64,000 nucleotides of DNA from Lacrimispora xylanisolvens (GTDB lineage: Bacteria > Bacillota > Clostridia > Lachnospirales > Lachnospiraceae), in assembly GCA_017084465.1 (NCBI GenBank), contig CP070896.1, forward strand, positions 434,001 through 498,000, in the 5' to 3' direction. Position numbers and translations under genes: made by a program. This document shows, piece after piece, positions 53,413 to 62,592 of the stretch; position 1 is the stretch's first letter, and each line of letters starts with the position of its first letter. The notes beneath the pieces were generated by a model that did not search any database, was not told the DNA's origin, and saw nothing but the letters and a program-made list of their open reading frames with translations.

Positions 53413-53838
53413 CCCTTTTTTATTTTTTAAGAAAAATTGAAATCCATCTTCGTGATCGGACCCGATTTAGCTCTCTTCCATTTGGTATCCTTTCAAGAAA
53501 AGCCTTTTTTAATTTTTTCGGAACTTAAACGGCTAACTGGCTCCTGAAAGGCTTTCATACATACCCCCTCCCGGGTGCCTATATAACTACCAAGCACACC
53601 CTAAGATTAATCTTTGAATATTGCACAAAATTAGCATGAGTTTTTTAAGCGAATTATACAAAACAGTAGGATCAGATCGTTATTGCCTTTTCAACTATTC
53701 GTTAAATTACCGTTTAACGCAGTCTTGAGCCTTAATACTGCACAAAATCCTTGATGATTTCTATGCATATTGTACATGTCATATTAAGTTTTGTCTTTTG
53801 TTTGGGTAAGTTTAGATATTGTCAGAATATTTGATATG
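53413..53838. other. intergenic region
   Basis: No long gene. On the minus strand, GGGAGGGGG followed by ATG at about 53560 opens a 22-codon frame (MKAFQEPVSRLSSEKIKKGF) that ends in TGA and continues KDTKWKRAKSGPITKMD; this may be a broken small gene. The part nearer 53838 is AT-rich with no clear structure; a packaging site could be here but is not demonstrated. Confidence 0.35.
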
Positions 53839-54471
53839 TTAATCTGGTAATTCGTCAGCCGATTCCGGCAGCAGGTCCACCGTGTGAGCCCTGGCTTCTA
53901 TCTCCTCACGGCTCACTGATATGCGTGCCGTTCCGTCTGCTCCTCTTGGCTGTCCCATGTTCCACCCATAATGTCGGTTGAGCGCCGGAAGTATTTTCAT
54001 GGGATTTGAGCCACCAGAAATCAATTTGTTACTCAAACTCTCTTCTCTTTCGGCGTTAAGTTTTTTGTATATCTCGGAAGCACCAGAAGCGACTTGTGTC
54101 TCATTATTGCCCCAAGAATAGAAAGTATCTTGGTTAATACCAGTAAGCTTAGAGAAACCTATAATACTAATCTCCTTGTCATATTCATAACAGAGAGTTA
54201 TATATACATCACATATACTACTAATAAGGTCTATGTTATAAGCGTTACTTACTCTGCTATCAATAATTAATTTATCTTTATTAGTTCCAAATAAAGCTTT
54301 ATTTATATATATAAGAGCAGCGTTCCAACGACTCTGGGGTTCCTTACGCATGTCATCAATTCTCCGTTCATCTATGTATTCTTGGAGAAATAGAGATATC
54401 TCATTTTCAAAGACATCTACTGTATTCCCATCAGTATCAGCTACAGTAGTGTAATTAATATTATCTGACAT
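53839..54471 (-). CDS. putative DNA-binding phage protein (terminase-small-like)
   Basis: This 210-residue protein (MSDNINYTTVADTDGNTVDV) has a region GFSKLTGINQDTFYSWGNNE that reads as a helix-turn-helix, followed by ESLSNKLISGGSNPMKILPA. It is widespread in clostridial mobile elements. The layout could be a small terminase or another DNA-binding protein; I cannot decide. Confidence 0.5.
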   Translation of the reverse strand: MSDNINYTTVADTDGNTVDVFENEISLFLQEYIDERRIDDMRKEPQSRWNAALIYINKALFGTNKDKLIIDSRVSNAYNIDLISSICDVYITLCYEYDKEISIIGFSKLTGINQDTFYSWGNNETQVASGASEIYKKLNAEREESLSNKLISGGSNPMKILPALNRHYGWNMGQPRGADGTARISVSREEIEARAHTVDLLPESADELPD

Positions 54472-55478
54472 AATGTTTTATATCTCCTTTCTGGCTCTTA
54501 TACAGGTATCATACAGATACATATAAAAGCTTTATATATTTATTATCTGGGTAGACATCACAAATTTATTAATCTTTAATTACCTGATCTGATAATGCCA
54601 GGGTTATACGGTCAACAGGATCGGGAATGATTTGATTCAACAGTTTCAGACATTCATTCCGTTGCTCCGTATTGGTGCATTCCCAGTGTCATTAAACCTG
54701 CAGCTTTCCCGGCCGCATTTATCACTTATTCCCTGCATGCTATCAACTCCTTGATTTTAGATTCATTCTGATTCTGTTCTATCTGTGCTATCATCAATGC
54801 AATTAAAATCCATTCTGACATTCAAATTCGCCCCATATGCCGTTCCAAATGTCTTCTGTGGGCATTTTCTTACCTGTCAATTTCAAATCGATTTACGGGC
54901 AAATAAAAAGTCCCTGCGCTATACGGAGTGAATACCGTACAACACAAGAACTGGAAGTCATTGGTTCTTTCCCGCCTATTACGGGGACATTGTATATGGT
55001 CAAGACCAACCAGGCTAGCATATACACGCTTTAATATTTAATTATTTACACTCTAGCAGATATTTAACTATCTGTCAATATCTGGATATTATTTTTTATT
55101 TTATCCCCTATATAGTATTTTAATATATATTAGGGCTGGATTATACGATCCGTTCGTAAAGGCATGACAAAGCACTCTGAAACAAGGCAAGTGCTACGAA
55201 CAGTATTCTTATACTGTATCTTTATTTGGTTTTATATCTGGTTTATTATCTGTATATATATATTTATTATATAATACATCCTTTAACATTTGGCAAACCC
55301 GTACTATCCATTGTGCGAAAATGTCCAATGGATAAGACAAAAAAGGTAAATGCATTTTGCTTTTTGCGATACTTATTAGCTTGCTGTTTCTGCCGATCCC
55401 TCCGGCCGGAAAAAGCTCCTCCTGAAAATGAATTATCTATCTAATTACTACCTCAATCTCAAATTAGATTTTTACAAG
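54472..55478. other. 1-kb region with several very small minus-strand frames
   Basis: Tiny coupled frames are seen: MPTEDIWNGIWGEFECQNGF (about 54816-54878), MSEWILIALMIAQIEQNQNE (about 54738-54833), and a fragment ending PDPVDRITLALSDQVIKD near 54571. A frame ending SSCVVRYSLRIAQGLFICP runs at about 54900-55000. Near 55290-55420 one reads RRDRQKQQANKYRKKQNAF and FRTMDSTGLPNVKGCI. These may be real small phage genes, but starts are unclear. Confidence 0.35.
55050..55078 (-). promoter_or_regulatory. promoter with an operator in the spacer
   Basis: TTGACA (55073-55078) and TAGAGT (55050-55055) are separated by 17 bases on the minus strand. The spacer contains CAGATA-TTTAAC-TATCTG (55057-55074), a perfect inverted repeat that would place a repressor over the promoter. 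Confidence 0.55.
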
Positions 55479-55811
55479 TTATTCCTTTATGAATCTTTTA
55501 TCCGTGTTCGGTATTCCACTTTCATCAGATACATACCTTTCTACTCGCATATGAAGGTTATACTTATCACGAAGTTTTATAATTTGTTCCATCATGGGAG
55601 AGGAGTGATGTAAATCAATAGAATTTTGGTCTTTCCAACTGTCAATCAATAAGACCGTTTCCTTGTCATCCATGGGAAAGAAATATTCATATTTGATATT
55701 TCCATACTCTGCACGAATATTGTTTACGACATTACTTTCAACCATTTCTTCTGCAAACTTTCTTGCACTTCCATTTTTCCCACTGTAATAAATATTTATT
55801 GTGATTGCCAT
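55479..55811 (-). CDS. antibiotic biosynthesis monooxygenase (ABM)-like protein
   Basis: This 110-residue protein (MAITINIYYSGKNGSARKFA) contains YEYFFPMDDKETVLLIDSWK and LHHSSPMMEQIIKLRDKY, the ABM dimeric alpha/beta-barrel pattern with the usual SWKDQ and H-xSP motifs. Members include quinol monooxygenases. It is a metabolic-type gene among phage genes, so probably cargo. Confidence 0.78.
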   Translation of the reverse strand: MAITINIYYSGKNGSARKFAEEMVESNVVNNIRAEYGNIKYEYFFPMDDKETVLLIDSWKDQNSIDLHHSSPMMEQIIKLRDKYNLHMRVERYVSDESGIPNTDKRFIKE

Positions 55812-55960
55812 TTTCTATTTCCTCTACAAATTCAAATTTATTCTTTACCTTGCCAGCTGATAAACCAGCACATCTTAAGTGATTATACTAGTCCAATTCT
55901 TATCCTTCTCAGGTTCACCTCGTCAGAAATTGCTTTTTCCTATCTATTATCGTGCAATTT

Positions 55961-56182
55961 CTATTTTTCCTTATATTCCATTATCTGCCCTGGCTGACAC
56001 CTGAGAAGCTTACACAAATTACATATGACTTCACAGGTAACATTCTCATTTTTCACTAACTTATAAACAGTGGCCCGATGGATTCCATTATCAATAAGCC
56101 ACTGCTTTTTTAAGCCCTTTTTATCCATCAAAGTCCAAAACTTTTCGAAGTCAATAATACCATTCTCTCCGTAGTTTGCCAC
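55961..56182 (-). CDS. XRE/Cro-type regulator
   Basis: This 73-residue protein is a single helix-turn-helix domain (LKKQWLIDNGIHRATVYKLV, VICNLCKLLRCQPGQIME). The start lies just left of an array of 17-bp repeats; another repeat lies beyond its 3' end at 55943. It probably represses its own and the plus-strand promoters through these repeats. Confidence 0.85.
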   Translation of the reverse strand: MANYGENGIIDFEKFWTLMDKKGLKKQWLIDNGIHRATVYKLVKNENVTCEVICNLCKLLRCQPGQIMEYKEK

Positions 56183-56194
56183 TGTCTCACCGCT

Positions 56195-56376
56195 TTCTAT
56201 TATCGTGTATTATTTTATATCTAATAATATTCTAAAATCGTGTAATTGTCAACATTCTATTATCATGTACATACTCAACAATAAATCAACCGTGATCACA
56301 TTCTATTTTTGTGTAATACATCAAAGTTCTATTATCGTGTAATTTATCCTTGATTTTAATTCTATTATCGTGTAAT
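56195..56376. repeat. array of six 17-bp direct repeats (iteron-like operators)
   Basis: TTCTATTATCGTGTAAT and close variants start at 56195, 56230, 56255, 56301, 56327 and 56360, all in one orientation, spaced 25-46 bases apart; a seventh lies at 55943. They fill the gap between divergent units. The spacing is irregular and there are no cas genes, so it is not a CRISPR array. Operators for the XRE protein or replication iterons are both possible. Confidence 0.85.
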
Positions 56377-56427
56377 ATAATGACATAGCAAGCAACACAA
56401 AAAGTCAAATCGAAAGGCGGTAGAAAT

Positions 56428-56664
56428 ATGAATAAGAAAATAAAAATTGAATGGTGTGAAAATTTTATAAAAGCAAAATTTAAAAAGCTTCCAGAGTTTG
56501 CGAAGGGTATCGAAACAAATTGCTTCTTTAAAATGGCTGAAAAATCGGGTCTCTATATAGTGGGAACTTACGGAAGCCCAATGTCGCAAGCTCTTGAAAA
56601 CCTTACAGAAGTAAAAATAGTTCAAGACAATAACGGAAACTATATTTTTCTGCGTTCCACATGA
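56428..56664 (+). CDS. small protein, first gene of the plus-strand early set
   Basis: The ATG follows AAAGGCGG. The 78-residue basic protein (MNKKIKIEWCENFIKAKFKK) has no recognised domain. It is the first gene after the repeat array and is probably controlled through it. Confidence 0.6.
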   Translation: MNKKIKIEWCENFIKAKFKKLPEFAKGIETNCFFKMAEKSGLYIVGTYGSPMSQALENLTEVKIVQDNNGNYIFLRST

Positions 56665-56759
56665 AATAAATCCCCTGACGAGTCTTTGAAAATTAAGACG
56701 AAACCGCCTGCCGGCGGTCGGGATGCACGCACATTACAACCAAATAAGGAGGTTTTACA

Positions 56760-56966
56760 ATGGCAAATTTAGCGCATTTATTTCACGTAGGACAGAAATT
56801 AAAAATCAGAAATGACGACTTTGATTCATTACAAAAATTTGATAATGGGATTGTGAAGGAAACTTACGAAGACCATATCATCGTGACGGAAACCAAAACA
56901 AACACAGATGGTTGGTATGAAGAAGGTCTTAACATTGATATGCTTTACCCTGAATACAATTTTTAG
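56760..56966 (+). CDS. small plasmid/phage-type protein
   Basis: The ATG follows AAGGAGG at 7 bases. The 68-residue protein (MANLAHLFHVGQKLKIRNDD) is beta-rich with LKIRNDDFDSLQKFDNGIVK. Between it and the preceding gene lies a GC-rich hairpin (CCGCC/GGCGG). Unassigned. Confidence 0.6.
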   Translation: MANLAHLFHVGQKLKIRNDDFDSLQKFDNGIVKETYEDHIIVTETKTNTDGWYEEGLNIDMLYPEYNF

Positions 56967-56996
56967 CCTTAACTCATAAAATGAAAGGAGCTCCAC

Positions 56997-57173
56997 ATGA
57001 AAACAGAACACAGGATAGACAACTGGAATCAAAATAAAATCTGGATCTGCAAAATCTCAAAATGCAATCACTACTACATAGCCCAGCAAGTGGGTTGCCT
57101 GAACTTCCGACCGGTAAGAGTTTCAAAATCACATTACATGTCGATCATCTTCAATTCAAAATTCGCTTATTAG
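56997..57173 (+). CDS. 58-residue protein
   Basis: The ATG at 56997 follows AAAGGAG at 6 bases. The product (MKTEHRIDNWNQNKIWICKI) has three cysteines and ends SIIFNSKFAY. It is followed by a GGCGGCAACTGCCGCC hairpin. Placed in a clear gene row with equal spacing, so likely real; unassigned. Confidence 0.55.
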   Translation: MKTEHRIDNWNQNKIWICKISKCNHYYIAQQVGCLNFRPVRVSKSHYMSIIFNSKFAY

Positions 57174-57275
57174 GCGGCAACTGCCGCCCCTCTAATGCAG
57201 CCGGACAAGTTCCGCAGGTCACACAAGCCCTGGTAAATGCAGAGTGGAGGAAAACAAAAAATCGGAGGTAACAGA

Positions 57276-57482
57276 ATGATTAAATTAACCACAACTGAAA
57301 TTACATGGATTATTGGAGAACTTGATAGGAATGCAGCAATCAATACAAATGCCGCAGCGTCCACCGAAGCAAGCACCATTGAAAAGGGTCTTTTAAATCT
57401 CAAAGCGGAGAACTTAACCAGTATGTCTAATAAGCTTCAGGAAGCCCTTGACGGTGGTGACAAGCGAATTGCAATTATTTAA
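57276..57482 (+). CDS. small helical protein
   Basis: The ATG at 57276 follows GGAGG at 8 bases. The 68-residue product (MIKLTTTEITWIIGELDRNA) is amphipathic helical with NAAASTEASTIEKGLLNLKA. Between it and the next gene lies a GC-rich GGCGG/CCGCC hairpin, a recurring feature of this gene set. Unassigned. Confidence 0.6.
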   Translation: MIKLTTTEITWIIGELDRNAAINTNAAASTEASTIEKGLLNLKAENLTSMSNKLQEALDGGDKRIAII

Positions 57483-57552
57483 TTTACCGGCGGCGGTAAA
57501 GCCGTAGCGTCAAAGCAACCGCCGGATTATCAAATTTTAGGAGGATAAACAC

Positions 57553-59034
57553 ATGAAGAAAACAGACATTAACGGTATTGAAATGAAAACAGGGGACATT
57601 GTAGAAGTCAAAAACGCTTTCTTTAAAATTGATAATGGGATCTATTTTATAGCCCATACCCCAGGTGATCCAACATGGTGCGGTAACGATTATTCACTGC
57701 GTAAAATGTGCAAAAATGGGAAGATCAGCATCAGTTCAAAAAATATCGCATTCTGGCCATTAAGTGCATTTACAAACAACAGAGAGAAAAACAGGGAATG
57801 CAGGGAGTGGAACGAGGCAAACGCAACCATAGAAGTTATTTTCACAATAGACAATACAGCAGTTGTTGAACATTTCAGAAACGAGGCAAATATAGCCAAA
57901 AAACAATATGATCGCGATATTTTATATTATGGCGAATGCAGTCAAACCGACACCGACAAAGAAATTTATGAATTTTATTTTTCTTTAGTTGCTGAAATGG
58001 AACCAAAAGAACAGAGAAGCACAGAAACACCTGGAAACCACACTATCAGCGAAGATGATAAACTGCAGCCTGAAACACGAAAAGATGAACAGCCAGAAGA
58101 AAAGGAGCCCGCTAAAGCAGAAATTGTTGAAAGAAAATATTACTCTATCAATGAAAAGACCGCCAAATGGGCAAAAGAAATAAATAGCTTCTCAGATTAC
58201 AAAAACGGAGAAGCTACCGAAACATATAAGCATTATTGTAATAAGGTTTATGATGTTCTGGACCAGATCAGGGAGCAAAGGCCGCAATTAGCTAAAAAAG
58301 CCGAATCAATGACAGATCGTTATTGCAGGAAATTAGCGGAATACTACAACGACTATTACAGAAATGAAGCCTCCTGCCCTTCTATCATGATTTCAGGTGG
58401 TTCTAAATTCCCAGTTAACAAAAAGAATAAACAGAACAGCCGACGTGAGACATTAAATAATACCTGGAATTATTTAAAGGAGTATGCCCAAAAGATCAAT
58501 CATTTGCTGACTCAGGAACAGCCGATTTTATCAGGAGATAAAGACGTAATAGAACAGTTAGAAGCTAAAATTAACCAATTGGAAGAGGAACACAAGCATA
58601 AATTATATTGCAACAATTATTACAAAAAGCATGGAACGCTTAAAGGATGCGAAGGGCTGACAGAAAAAGAAATTGATAGACTAGAGGATTTTATAACACG
58701 TAATCCTTTCTTTCCTCCCTTTATCGTCTGCAATGATACTGCCAACATTAGAAGATATAAAGCACGACTTGACAAGTTAAGGATGACCAAGGCATCAGAA
58801 AGCAAGGAGGAAATAACAGCAGATCAGGAAGGAATTGAACTTTTCAAGGTTTTAGAAAACACTGAAATCATGCGTTTACAATTATTCTTTGACGGAAAGC
58901 CAGACGAAAGAACCAGAAATATATTAAAAAAGAACGGCTTCAAATGGGCGCCATCTCATGGAGCATGGCAACGGCAACTCACAGACAATGCAAGATACAG
59001 TTTGAAACGTGTTAAAGAGGCATTAACAGCATAA
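57553..59034 (+). CDS. large mobile-element protein with C-terminal DUF3560-like motif
   Basis: This 493-residue protein has an N-terminal beta domain (KTGDIVEVKNAFFKIDNGIY), a charged linker (about residues 155-200), a helical core (KTAKWAKEINSFSDYKNGEA), and a C-terminal motif (MRLQLFFDGKPDERTRNILK, NGFKWAPSHGAWQRQLT). That motif ends many plasmid/ICE proteins with DUF3560 or antirestriction-like domains. Its role is unknown; involvement in antirestriction or DNA protection is inference. Confidence 0.65.
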   Translation: MKKTDINGIEMKTGDIVEVKNAFFKIDNGIYFIAHTPGDPTWCGNDYSLRKMCKNGKISISSKNIAFWPLSAFTNNREKNRECREWNEANATIEVIFTIDNTAVVEHFRNEANIAKKQYDRDILYYGECSQTDTDKEIYEFYFSLVAEMEPKEQRSTETPGNHTISEDDKLQPETRKDEQPEEKEPAKAEIVERKYYSINEKTAKWAKEINSFSDYKNGEATETYKHYCNKVYDVLDQIREQRPQLAKKAESMTDRYCRKLAEYYNDYYRNEASCPSIMISGGSKFPVNKKNKQNSRRETLNNTWNYLKEYAQKINHLLTQEQPILSGDKDVIEQLEAKINQLEEEHKHKLYCNNYYKKHGTLKGCEGLTEKEIDRLEDFITRNPFFPPFIVCNDTANIRRYKARLDKLRMTKASESKEEITADQEGIELFKVLENTEIMRLQLFFDGKPDERTRNILKKNGFKWAPSHGAWQRQLTDNARYSLKRVKEALTA

Positions 59035-59097
59035 CAGCAGTGGCGGTTATTATTCCGCATAATAGCCGCCTTTTTATTAAAAACGGAGGACAAGCAC

Positions 59098-59535
59098 ATG
59101 AGAAATTTTTTATTTGGGTTTAATTTTGAAAAGGGAACAATGAATGGCTATATCACAAACTTTTTAGTAGAGCATCAAATTGATTTTTATTGCACCATGC
59201 CCGGAGTATTCGTTGCTGATCTGTTCAGCACTAACGAATATTACAAATTAGAAATTGAAGATGTCGTAAATGACAGGAAAGAAGTATATTATGATTCCAG
59301 TAAAATATATCAGCCTTGCGGTCTTGAAAGGCGTTTCCCATTGAAGGAAAAGGCAATCATAACGCATAATCCCACTTATGAAATTAAGGTATACCTTGAA
59401 AATGATGACACATTTACAACACGCATAAACGCTTGTAAGAAATACATTTACAATGAATACATGAAAAGGACCTTTAACATGGGAACAGTCGAGGATAATC
59501 TTCAGCGGGTCGCATGGGTGGAAATTTTGGCTTAA
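59098..59535 (+). CDS. mobile-element protein of unknown function
   Basis: This 145-residue protein (MRNFLFGFNFEKGTMNGYIT) starts 6 bases after GGAGGAC. It is beta-rich and has no recognised domain. A GC-rich hairpin (GGCGG...CCGCC followed by T5) separates it from the previous gene. Confidence 0.55.
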   Translation: MRNFLFGFNFEKGTMNGYITNFLVEHQIDFYCTMPGVFVADLFSTNEYYKLEIEDVVNDRKEVYYDSSKIYQPCGLERRFPLKEKAIITHNPTYEIKVYLENDDTFTTRINACKKYIYNEYMKRTFNMGTVEDNLQRVAWVEILA

Positions 59536-59629
59536 ATATTGTGACAGTGACGGTTTAGCCGTGGGCGGTACGGTCCGCCGCTATTCTTTTATTTCCCGGC
59601 CCCCAGGGATAAGGGGAGAAGGTGATTCA

Positions 59630-59809
59630 ATGAAAAAACAATATAAGGACTTTTACGGTTGCACCGCTACCATATTACACCGCCCAGAGGACGCGCGTTT
59701 GATTGTGCGGCTTCAAACAGGTAAGAAGATAAAAGATTCAGTACATAAGAATTTCGATGCTGCCAGGTCTGCGATGTATCGTTGTTCTGATAGCTGGCAT
59801 CAACTATAG
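59630..59809 (+). CDS. 59-residue mobile-element protein
   Basis: The start MKKQYKDFYGCTATILHRPE at 59630 follows GGGGAGAAGG. The short basic product ends SAMYRCSDSWHQL. Common in plasmid/ICE early regions; unassigned. Confidence 0.55.
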   Translation: MKKQYKDFYGCTATILHRPEDARLIVRLQTGKKIKDSVHKNFDAARSAMYRCSDSWHQL

Positions 59810-60100
59810 GCCGTTGGAGTATCGTCGGTTCGATTCCGGCGGAGGCCATTAAGCACTTGTAAAAGGTCCGTACCTGTCTACCGTCTGGAGCAAGCCGGCA
59901 ACTATCCACCCTACACCGTCCCGGTGGCGTGATCCGGCGTTTAAATGGTTGCGCGATAGCACCCTGCATATTATCAAGCAACGCCCTATAAGCCACGGGG
60001 CAGAACGTGGACGGGCGCGGCTTGAGGTATGCAAAACAAAGTGAGGAGGTACAAGCCAATGTTAAACAGGGCTACGCAACGAGGGCCACCATTCTGACGG
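59810..60100. other. GC-rich segment with a tRNA-like T-arm
   Basis: This stretch is clearly richer in GC than its neighbours. At 59832-59852 it carries CGTCGGTTCGATTCCGGCG followed by GAGGCC, like the 3' end of a tRNA. No complete tRNA or gene is evident; the minus-strand open frame over it appears spurious. GTGAGGAGG at 60042 precedes only a 12-codon frame. Confidence 0.45.
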
Positions 60101-60501
60101 CTCTAGATTTAACCTTTGAAGTCCCTGCCTGCATATGCTATCATAGCACCAAATAGCCTTTATACGAGTTCAGATCTCAAAGTGCGATAAATACCATGTT
60201 TCGTTTTAATGTTCACCACGGTGCAAATACAATGTCCTATTCATGACTTAAGCAATGTAGTAACAATGCTTGCACATTGCAAGGACAGCTGCTTACCATT
60301 AAAAAAAGTGCGAAATATTGGACGATTCAAACCGGATTTTTTTGGAATATCTTCGCAATCTGAATCAGATTTCAACGCTGATTTTCACAACTTCAAAATG
60401 AACTTTTCAGATTTTCATCTCAATTCCAGGGAGGTATCAAATTCTCAGGGAAAATTTTTCAGCTAGGTTTTTAATAAAATCTACCATTTTCAGCCTAAAC
60501 T
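60101..60501. other. intergenic region
   Basis: An 85-codon plus-strand frame at 60209-60466 (MFTTVQIQCPIHDLSNVVTM) has no convincing ribosome binding site or family and is probably not a gene. Nothing else supported. Confidence 0.4.
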
Positions 60502-60971
60502 TTATTTGGTACCCAGATATGCATCATTAATTATTTTATATAATCTTGAAATTTTCTTATGTATCTCCACATAAACATCTGCTTGCTCTTCAGATTCAAA
60601 TCTACTATTACCACATTCCATCAAATAATTTTCTATTTCTTGGGTAATACTTTTATACTTGAATAAAACTCCTTGTTTGAATATTTAAAATATAATGCAT
60701 CCACTCTTAATTTGCTAAGTTCGTCCACTAACTTACTTGTATCTACAAGTTTATCATTTTGAAACCTAATATATTTTCTCGTATTTGGTATCAAATCTAT
60801 CAGATGTTTATCAAATATCTTTTCAAAATATTTTGAGTTCAGGGAAACGTTATTAAGATTAGAGACCTGTCTGTAATTAAAATAAAAAAGTACTATCGTA
60901 ATCAGCATTGATATAAATGCTATTGCTGCGGATGTTATCGCAACTATCTCTTCAGTTCCATACACATTCAT
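60502..60971 (-). pseudogene. membrane protein of the GHKL/STAS-like operon, frameshifted
   Basis: The start at 60971 (MNVYGTEEIVAITSAAIAFI) follows GGGGAG. One N-terminal membrane helix is followed by a soluble helical part. The frame ends at 60633 (SSIKVLPKK); adding one T in the run near 60662 continues KYKSITQEIENYLMECGNSR to a stop at 60502. It is the third gene of the operon, 11 bases after the STAS-like gene. Unknown family. Confidence 0.6.
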
Positions 60972-60982
60972 AGTAACTCCCC

Positions 60983-61267
60983 TTATTCCAGCTTTTCTAA
61001 TACAGAATTAGCTAGATCTTCCGTAGATGCTTTTATTTTAGCATTTCTTTCAGTTTCTAATAACCCCAATACTCCAACTATTTCCGAGAAAAAGCCTTGA
61101 ACAAATGATGAAGCAATTGCTGTAACATGATCCGGAAATATAATTTCAAATTCATTATTCAAATTTATCCTTCCTTTTACTTGATTCATATAAATCAATT
61201 GGCCAAACTCATATCCTGCCAGATTGGTAATATCTTTCTTAAAATCCAATTTCACTCCGTTTTCCAT
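60983..61267 (-). CDS. STAS-like (DUF4325) protein
   Basis: The start at 61267 (MENGVKLDFKKDITNLAGYE) follows AAAGGA. The 94-residue product has the STAS-like beta-alpha pattern (FEIIFPDHVTAIASSFVQGF), where DUF4325 proteins keep a hydrophobic strand then SSF. DUF4325 genes are often next to GHKL ATPase genes, as here, resembling an anti-sigma/anti-anti-sigma switch. Confidence 0.65.
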   Translation of the reverse strand: MENGVKLDFKKDITNLAGYEFGQLIYMNQVKGRINLNNEFEIIFPDHVTAIASSFVQGFFSEIVGVLGLLETERNAKIKASTEDLANSVLEKLE

Positions 61268-61271
61268 GTTG

Positions 61272-62427
61272 TTATATATTCCTTTCAATAGCAAAGCTCA
61301 AATTATAAGCAGTTCCCGGTAAATAAGTTTCTATAGATTGAAAAATTGTCATCTCTGGAGGTTGAGTCAAAAAAAATTCCCTTCCTTATTAAAACCTATA
61401 AATTTTTTTATCATCATATTTCATTAATTCTGATGAAAAAAACATAATCCTGTTTCCTGATAACATATAACAATAATGCCCCTTTGACCTCTCCTCCAAT
61501 GATTTAATTAAAGATGTTAATCCAGTTCCTCCAGTGTCCCGTTTTATTAAACTTCCAGATATCTTATGTTGAAAAGATGCAATCGTATAAAAAATCATTT
61601 AATGAATAATTCTCATTAAAATATTCTTTATGTACTTTTTTTCTGCCTGATTAATATAATTATATCTTTCTGGTAAATTATGAACCGTCTTCATTCTCTC
61701 CATAAGAAGTTCATTAAATAACTTTTCTGAAAAATTAACTATACTCACATTTAAACCAAAATATTTATTCTGCTCTTGTTTGTAAAACTTGTATCTATTA
61801 TCAGTTATGTCCAAATCAAATAAACAATCTGTTTTACCATGCTCGCCAGCATTTCCAACTAATTCTACTATAACTTCAGATAATTCATCACAACTTTTAG
61901 TATCTACATTATTAAACTTTAAAAAATCCTTTCACATCATGCATTAATTTAGATAAATATTCAGAATTATCTCTAGTTTTTTTTTGTCAATTAATTTTCT
62001 AAAATGTTTCATTTGTATGTCGAATTTAATTTTTTTTATTAAATGTATTATAATCCTTTTCAACGCCTAACATAATAAGAGGTGAAAATTGAATACCTTC
62101 AGATGCTATTGTATGTGTTGCATTGAAATTTAATATAATCTGCTGTTTTCTGTAATTTATTATATAATAGCACAAGCATTCGAGCAATATATACACTAGT
62201 TTATCAGAAAAATAAAATTTCCCCAAATTAAGCACTATAGGAAATCTATTTCCAGAATACTTCTTTGTTATATAACTAATTACATATATCACTTTTTGTA
62301 AACTTTGGCCATCGAACTTTTCAGTTTGCATATTATAATATGCAGTTCCTTTATTAAAATGTATATGTTTAGCAATTTCATTACTCACAAATTGATTTTC
62401 TTCTAATAACATCTCTAAGTTTAACAT
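61272..62427 (-). pseudogene. GHKL (histidine-kinase-like) ATPase, several frameshifts
   Basis: One gene of about 385 codons is read in several frames. The N-terminus is at 62026-62427 (MLNLEMLLEENQFVSNEIAK). The ATP-binding N-box is SEVIVELVGNAGEHGKTDCL and the G-box TGGTGLTSLIKSLEERSKGH. The true C-terminus (FQSIETYLPGTAYNLSFAIE) overlaps the STAS-like leader. Breaks lie in A8, A9 and T6 runs near 62035, 61982 and 61922, and near 61570-61620 and 61385. Confidence 0.7.
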
Positions 62428-62592
62428 ATTATCCCTCCGTATATATTATAATAGCATTTATTTTTTTTAATATATAAATAGGTTTCTTGGCTTTTGCTCA
62501 CAATTTTACAATATTTGACACTTTCGTGCTAAACATTCTTATATCTGATCTGAGAGATTTAATATTATAATTAATCTCTCCTCTTATTTACA

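Noticed and set aside
55226..55444. 72-residue plus-strand frame
   Set aside because: No ribosome binding site and very AT-rich start; the minus strand at the same place shows a more protein-like reading, itself uncertain.
56195..56376. CRISPR-like array
   Set aside because: Repeats are only 17 bp and imperfect, spacers vary from 8 to 30 bases, and there are no cas genes; operator/iteron array is the better reading.
59667..60059. 130-residue minus-strand open frame
   Set aside because: It overlaps a well-supported plus-strand gene and the GC-rich segment; part of it translates a tRNA-like T-arm (GIEPTILQ), a known false-ORF pattern.
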